Positions 32,317 to 35,376 of a DNA stretch of 35,376 nucleotides are shown one piece after another. A program made the translations under genes and the position numbers. The notes under the pieces were generated by a model. The model saw nothing but the letters and a program-made list of their open reading frames with translations. It searched no databases and was not told the DNA's origin. Numbering within the stretch: the first letter of the stretch is position 1; every line of letters starts with the position of its first letter. The DNA is from Candidatus Caccenecus avistercoris (GTDB lineage: Bacteria; Bacillota_I; Bacilli_A; RF39; UBA660), in contig DVJF01000067.1 in the NCBI GenBank assembly GCA_018716965.1, forward strand, positions 1 through 35,376. Direction: 5' to 3'.

Positions 32317-32345
32317 TTGACATGCTAAAATATCTTTGCTATAAT
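32317..32345 (+). promoter_or_regulatory. Promoter of the tRNA operon
   Basis: Perfect consensus: TTGACA (32317-32322), 17 bases, TATAAT (32340-32345), about 23 bases before tRNA-Ser. The strongest promoter in the window, as expected for stable RNA. Confidence 0.9.
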
Positions 32346-32368
32346 TGCTTTGTTGACCGGGAAAATAT

Positions 32369-32461
32369 GGAGGAATACCCAAGTCTGGTTGAAGGGACCG
32401 GTCTTGAAAACCGGGAGGTCGAGCAATCGGCGCAGGGGTTCGAATCCCTTTTCCTCCGCCA
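32369..32461 (+). tRNA. tRNA-Ser (UGA anticodon)
   Basis: Class II tRNA of 93 nt with encoded CCA. Acceptor GGAGGAA/TTCCTCC, anticodon loop with TGA in CTTGAAA, long variable arm, T-arm GGGGTTCGAATCCC. First gene of the tRNA operon. Confidence 0.95.
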
Positions 32462-32474
32462 CTTAATTTTACAT

Positions 32475-32551
<77 letters not shown>

Positions 32552-32554
32552 TGT

Positions 32555-32631
32555 GGTTCGTTAGTCTAGAGGCCTATGACGTCTGCCTGTCACGCAGAAG
32601 ATCACGGGTTCGAATCCCGTACGAACCGCCA
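32555..32631 (+). tRNA. tRNA-Asp (GUC anticodon)
   Basis: 77 nt with CCA; acceptor GGTTCGT/ACGAACC, anticodon loop CTGTCAC. A GUN-anticodon tRNA and hence a substrate for queuosine modification (see queH at 3235 and qng1 at 16839). Confidence 0.95.
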
Positions 32632-32638
32632 TTTTTTT

Positions 32639-32714
<76 letters not shown>

Positions 32715-32727
32715 GAAAATGTTAGTT

Positions 32728-32755
32728 AAAAACCTAGGAATTACCTAGGTTTTTT
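32728..32755 (+). terminator. Terminator of the tRNA operon
   Basis: AAAAACCTAGG (32728-32738) with CCTAGGTTTTTT (32744-32755), loop AATTA; perfect stem, T6 tail. Confidence 0.92.
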
Positions 32756-33051
32756 CATAACTTAAAGCTGGGACAAAAATACTACTAACTCTTTTTCTAG
32801 GTTAAAATTGAGCCAATTTAGCAAAGCTTAATAGTAGTGGTACATCAATGATTAATATTATATAGTGTCAGTTTAAAAAAATAATTTTATGAAAGATAAA
32901 AAACAAACAGTTTTAAAATAAATTCTAATTTTTAAGAATAGAGTTTATATTTTTTATTTGCTTATTATGATTAGTCATGCTAAAATATATTTAATAGTTA
33001 AAGTAATATAAAGATGAAAAAGTCAGTTAATTATTAGTTTAGGAGTGTAGT
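32756..33051. other. Intergenic region with distant inverted repeat and promoter
   Basis: No reading frame. It holds an inverted repeat ACTACTA (32781-32787) with TAGTAGT (32832-32838), set in a GCTGGGACAAAA context that recalls intergenic repeats of other Firmicutes; I cannot assign it. Near the right end is the likely promoter of the 33052 gene. Confidence 0.4.
32958..32986 (+). promoter_or_regulatory. Probable promoter of the YjdF-like gene
   Basis: TTGCTT (32958-32963), a 17-base spacer ending in TGC (extended -10), TAAAAT (32981-32986). Leader of about 60 bases to the ATG. Confidence 0.5.
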
Positions 33052-33846
33052 ATGGCAAAGATAGTTGATGAATTAAAAAAAGAATATAAAGAAACAAAGA
33101 AAAGCAGCTTGCTTGTTTATTTTATCTTACGTTTTTTAGTTATATTATGTTTAATAAGACAAATAATATTGGGGCATTTAGATAGTGCTTTATTATGCAT
33201 ATTATCTTTATTTTTGCTTATTTTACCCATTATTATTCAAAGAAGATTTAAAATAACCTTACCTAATACTTTAGAAGCAATTATTTATATTTTTATTTTT
33301 TCTGCTGAAATACTAGGTGAAATTTATAACTTTTATGGAAATATTCCTAACTGGGATCTAATGCTTCATACATTAAATGGATTTTTATGTGCCGCAATAG
33401 GATTATCTCTAATTGATTTATTAAATAAAAATAGTAAAAGTATGAAATTATCTCCTCTATATGTAGCTATAGCATCTTTCTGTTTTAGTATGACTATTGG
33501 TGTATGTTGGGAATTCTTTGAATATGCAGCTGATCGAACACTGCCAGTAGATATGCAAAAAGATGAAATAATAACTCGCATTTCTTCTGTAGAATTTGAT
33601 CCTAATAAAAGCAATAAAGCAGAGGTGATAAAAGAAATTGATAAAACAGTTTTGTATAACGAAAACAATGAGGAATTAATAACAATTGCAGGTGGGTATT
33701 TAGATATTGGCCTAAATGATACGATGGAAGATTTATGGGTTAATTTTATTGGTGCCAGCATTTATTCTATATTAGGATATTTCTATATTAAAAATAGAGA
33801 TAAATATTCTTTAGCTAGCAAATTTATTATTACCAAGCAAAAATAA
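33052..33846 (+). CDS. YjdF-like integral membrane protein (DUF2238)
   Basis: 264 aa with about six membrane segments (near residues 20-38, 43-62, 75-92, 102-122, 138-158 and 230-247). The conserved polar residues of the YjdF/DUF2238 family are visible: NWDLMLHTLNGF near residue 107, a WEFFEY in the following helix near residue 160, and DIGLNDTMEDLWVNFIGA near residue 222. A hydrophilic loop of about 60 residues lies between the last helices. Function of the family is unknown. Ribosome binding site AGGAG. It is followed by dacF after 51 bases. Confidence 0.7.
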   Translation: MAKIVDELKKEYKETKKSSLLVYFILRFLVILCLIRQIILGHLDSALLCILSLFLLILPIIIQRRFKITLPNTLEAIIYIFIFSAEILGEIYNFYGNIPNWDLMLHTLNGFLCAAIGLSLIDLLNKNSKSMKLSPLYVAIASFCFSMTIGVCWEFFEYAADRTLPVDMQKDEIITRISSVEFDPNKSNKAEVIKEIDKTVLYNENNEELITIAGGYLDIGLNDTMEDLWVNFIGASIYSILGYFYIKNRDKYSLASKFIITKQK

Positions 33847-33897
33847 ATAAGTCATAAAAAGTTTATTTTGGCGTACTCTTTACTAGAGGTGTTAGTT

Positions 33898-35040
33898 TTG
33901 AAAAAAATATTAATAACAATTTTTGCTTTTTGCCTATTTATTCCTTTAGTAAATGCTGCTGATTCTCTTAATCTGAGTAGTGAAAGTGCTATATTAATGG
34001 ATGCATTAAGTGGCAAAATTTTATATGAAAAAAATATTGATGAAAAATTACCAATGGCTAGTATGACCAAAATTATGAGTATGCTTTTAATTATGGAAAA
34101 TATTGAAAAAGGAAATTTAACTTATGAAGAAACCGTACTAATTAGCGAAAATGCTAGTGGTATGGGAGGATCCCAAGTATTTTTACAAGCAGGGGAGGAA
34201 TATACAGTAAATGACTTACTTAAATGTATTGCTATATCAAGTGCTAATGATGCTGTAGTAGCGATGGCTGAAAAAATAAGTGGAAGTGTTGATGCTTTTG
34301 TCGAACTCATGAATACTCGTGCCCAAGAATTAGGATTAGTTAATACTCATTTTGCTAATCCCCATGGCCTAGATAATGAAGATCACTATTCTACAGCTCG
34401 TGATATGGCATTAATGGCTAAAGAATTATTGAGTCATGAAGATATTTTAAAATATACATCTATTTATGAAGATTATTTAACAAAACCAGATGGTTCCCAA
34501 GTATGGCTTGTAAACACCAACCGTTTAGTAAGATTTTATGATGGAGTAGATGGTCTAAAAACTGGATATACAACCGAAGCTGGATATTGCCTAACAGCTA
34601 CTGCTAAAAAAAATGATTTAAGATTAATTAGTGTAGTCATGAAATCGCCTAGTGCGGAAGAAAGAAGTAGTGATACTTCAACATTATTATCCTATGGCTT
34701 TAATTCCTTTAAGAATAATATAGTTCTTAGTAAAGAGGAATCTCTTGGAAAAGTAAAAGTAGAGAAAGGAAAAATTGATGAAATTGATGTTTATTTAAAA
34801 GAAGATGCTACCGAAATACTAAGTGTAACTGAAAAGCCAAGTGACTATACTTTTAATATCAAAATTGATAAAATAGAAGCACCTGTTAAGAAGGATAGTA
34901 TTGTTGGTACAGCCGAAATAATTGATAATGAAGGTAATATTATTAAGGAAGCTGAAATAATAGTTAAAGAAGATATTGAGAAGGCAGGTTTTCTAGATTA
35001 TTTAAAACAAAACTTAAAATTTTTAACTAGTGGTAATTAA
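33898..35040 (+). CDS. dacF: D-alanyl-D-alanine carboxypeptidase (PBP5/DacF family)
   Basis: Removes the terminal D-Ala from peptidoglycan stem peptides outside the membrane and so limits cross-linking. 380 aa: signal peptide (about residues 1-20, ending VNA), the serine peptidase domain with SMTK (nucleophile Ser) near residue 57, SSAND near residue 118 and LKTGYT near residue 222, then the PBP5 C-terminal beta domain, and an amphipathic C-terminal helix (FLDYLKQNLKFL) for membrane attachment. It starts with TTG at 33898, well spaced from AGAGGTG; the longer frame from 33868 lacks a site and spoils the signal peptide. Members are DacA, DacB and DacF; I cannot choose firmly among them, and no sigma-F promoter is evident. 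Confidence 0.9.
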   Translation: MKKILITIFAFCLFIPLVNAADSLNLSSESAILMDALSGKILYEKNIDEKLPMASMTKIMSMLLIMENIEKGNLTYEETVLISENASGMGGSQVFLQAGEEYTVNDLLKCIAISSANDAVVAMAEKISGSVDAFVELMNTRAQELGLVNTHFANPHGLDNEDHYSTARDMALMAKELLSHEDILKYTSIYEDYLTKPDGSQVWLVNTNRLVRFYDGVDGLKTGYTTEAGYCLTATAKKNDLRLISVVMKSPSAEERSSDTSTLLSYGFNSFKNNIVLSKEESLGKVKVEKGKIDEIDVYLKEDATEILSVTEKPSDYTFNIKIDKIEAPVKKDSIVGTAEIIDNEGNIIKEAEIIVKEDIEKAGFLDYLKQNLKFLTSGN

Positions 35041-35046
35041 GCAAAC

Positions 35047-35078
35047 AAAAACTACTTTTGCTGTGAAAAGTAGTTTTT
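35047..35078 (+). terminator. Terminator of the carboxypeptidase gene
   Basis: AAAAACTACTTTT (35047-35059) with AAAAGTAGTTTTT (35066-35078), perfect 13-bp stem, loop GCTGTG; symmetrical, so it may act on both strands. Confidence 0.93.
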
Positions 35079-35106
35079 CTATTATAAAAGTCATTTCATC
35101 AATAAT

Positions 35107-35192
35107 TGGTGCAAGGAAGGAGATTTGAACTCCCACGAATGAAATTCACTACCCCCTCAAAGTAGCGCGTCTACCGATTCCGCCATCCTTGC
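35107..35192 (-). tRNA. tRNA-Leu (GAG anticodon)
   Basis: Class II tRNA of 86 nt with encoded CCA (35107-35109). Acceptor GCAAGGA/TCCTTGC, anticodon loop TTGAGGG (anticodon GAG), long variable arm, T-arm GGGAGTTCAAATCTCC. Single gene on the minus strand. Confidence 0.93.
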
Positions 35193-35200
35193 ATGTTTTA

Positions 35201-35229
35201 ATTATAATTTTGCTTATTGAAAAAGTCAA
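35201..35229 (-). promoter_or_regulatory. Promoter of tRNA-Leu(GAG)
   Basis: On the minus strand TTGACT (35224-35229), 17 bases, TATAAT (35201-35206), eight bases before the tRNA 5' end. A 7-bp inverted repeat AGTCAAG/CTTGACT (35224-35230, 35238-35244) overlaps the -35 box; on the minus strand it is followed by T5 and could also act as a terminator for anything upstream. Confidence 0.8.
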
Positions 35230-35376
35230 GATATTAACTTGACTAACATTGAATTTTATTGAAAGTTCCCGTTTGAAAAACACTGGGAATTTAGTCTCAA
35301 AAAAACTTTTATCAACAATTTATATTTTGTAATTGTTTTGTTAAATATTATAAATAAGAAAATAACTATCTTGTCA

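Noticed and set aside
32756-32845. GCTGGGACAAAA-type intergenic repeat or insertion-sequence end
   Set aside because: Only one occurrence in the window and no transposase; the arms ACTACTA/TAGTAGT are too short to call an element.
35224-35244. AGTCAAG/CTTGACT hairpin as a pure terminator
   Set aside because: Its left arm is the -35 box of a near-perfect promoter for tRNA-Leu(GAG); the promoter reading explains it better, though both may hold.

Overview
This is a strongly AT-rich window using the standard genetic code (TGA is a stop, e.g. at the end of murG). Ribosome binding sites are of the AGGTGA/GGAGG type, promoters are sigma-A-like (TTGACA/TATAAT) and intrinsic terminators are numerous. 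The gene content points to a low-GC Firmicute of the class Bacilli, possibly a gut lineage; that placement is inference. It carries murG-murB-divIB in the Bacillus order, a spoVID-ysxE pair, a yutD/yutH/yutI/yugI neighbourhood like that of B. subtilis, and at least one textbook-quality sigma-E promoter. The organism, or its recent ancestor, therefore had an endospore programme.

Layout. 1-526 is non-coding, with a possible tRNA remnant. 527-4338 is an operon of wall and division genes (murG, murB, divIB) plus queH (last step of queuosine synthesis) and a small membrane protein. 4347-5558 (minus) is an orphan GspE/PilB-type ATPase. 5685-7309 is a secreted or anchored transglutaminase-like protein broken by a -1 frameshift. 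7381-11553 holds an RlmD-like rRNA methyltransferase, a DUF2207 membrane protein and an O6-methylguanine-DNA methyltransferase. 11539-14069 and 18659-21149 are two paralogous modules: a divergent DUF6512-like membrane protein facing a GntR regulator, ABC ATPase and ABC-2 permease, each with an inverted-repeat operator at the regulator promoter. Between them lie pyrG (with a leader terminator and a frameshift), a frameshifted ORF6N antirepressor-like gene, and a three-gene operon headed by a Qng1/DUF2419 queuosine-salvage glycosylase.

21226-25322 holds a PdaC-like polysaccharide deacetylase and an OpuC-type osmolyte ABC transporter whose permease and binding protein are fused. Then come rpmB (minus), the sporulation genes spoVID-like and ysxE-like, a candidate structured small RNA (27510-27603), unknown genes, yutD-like, yutH-like, a NifU-C-domain gene, an S1-domain gene and an XRE regulator. 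The right end carries tRNA-Leu(UAA) (minus), a tRNA operon Ser-fMet-Asp-Phe, a YjdF-like membrane protein, a DacF/PBP5-type carboxypeptidase and tRNA-Leu(GAG) (minus).

Most notable: (1) the duplicated DUF6512/GntR/ABC module with matching operators; (2) the queuosine-salvage operon joining Qng1 to a uracil-DNA-glycosylase-like protein and an unrecognised protein, in the same window as queH; (3) sigma-E promoter elements on spoVID and yutH; (4) three genes, including essential pyrG, each missing one base, which looks like assembly error or recent decay; (5) an unassigned small RNA with its own promoter and terminator.
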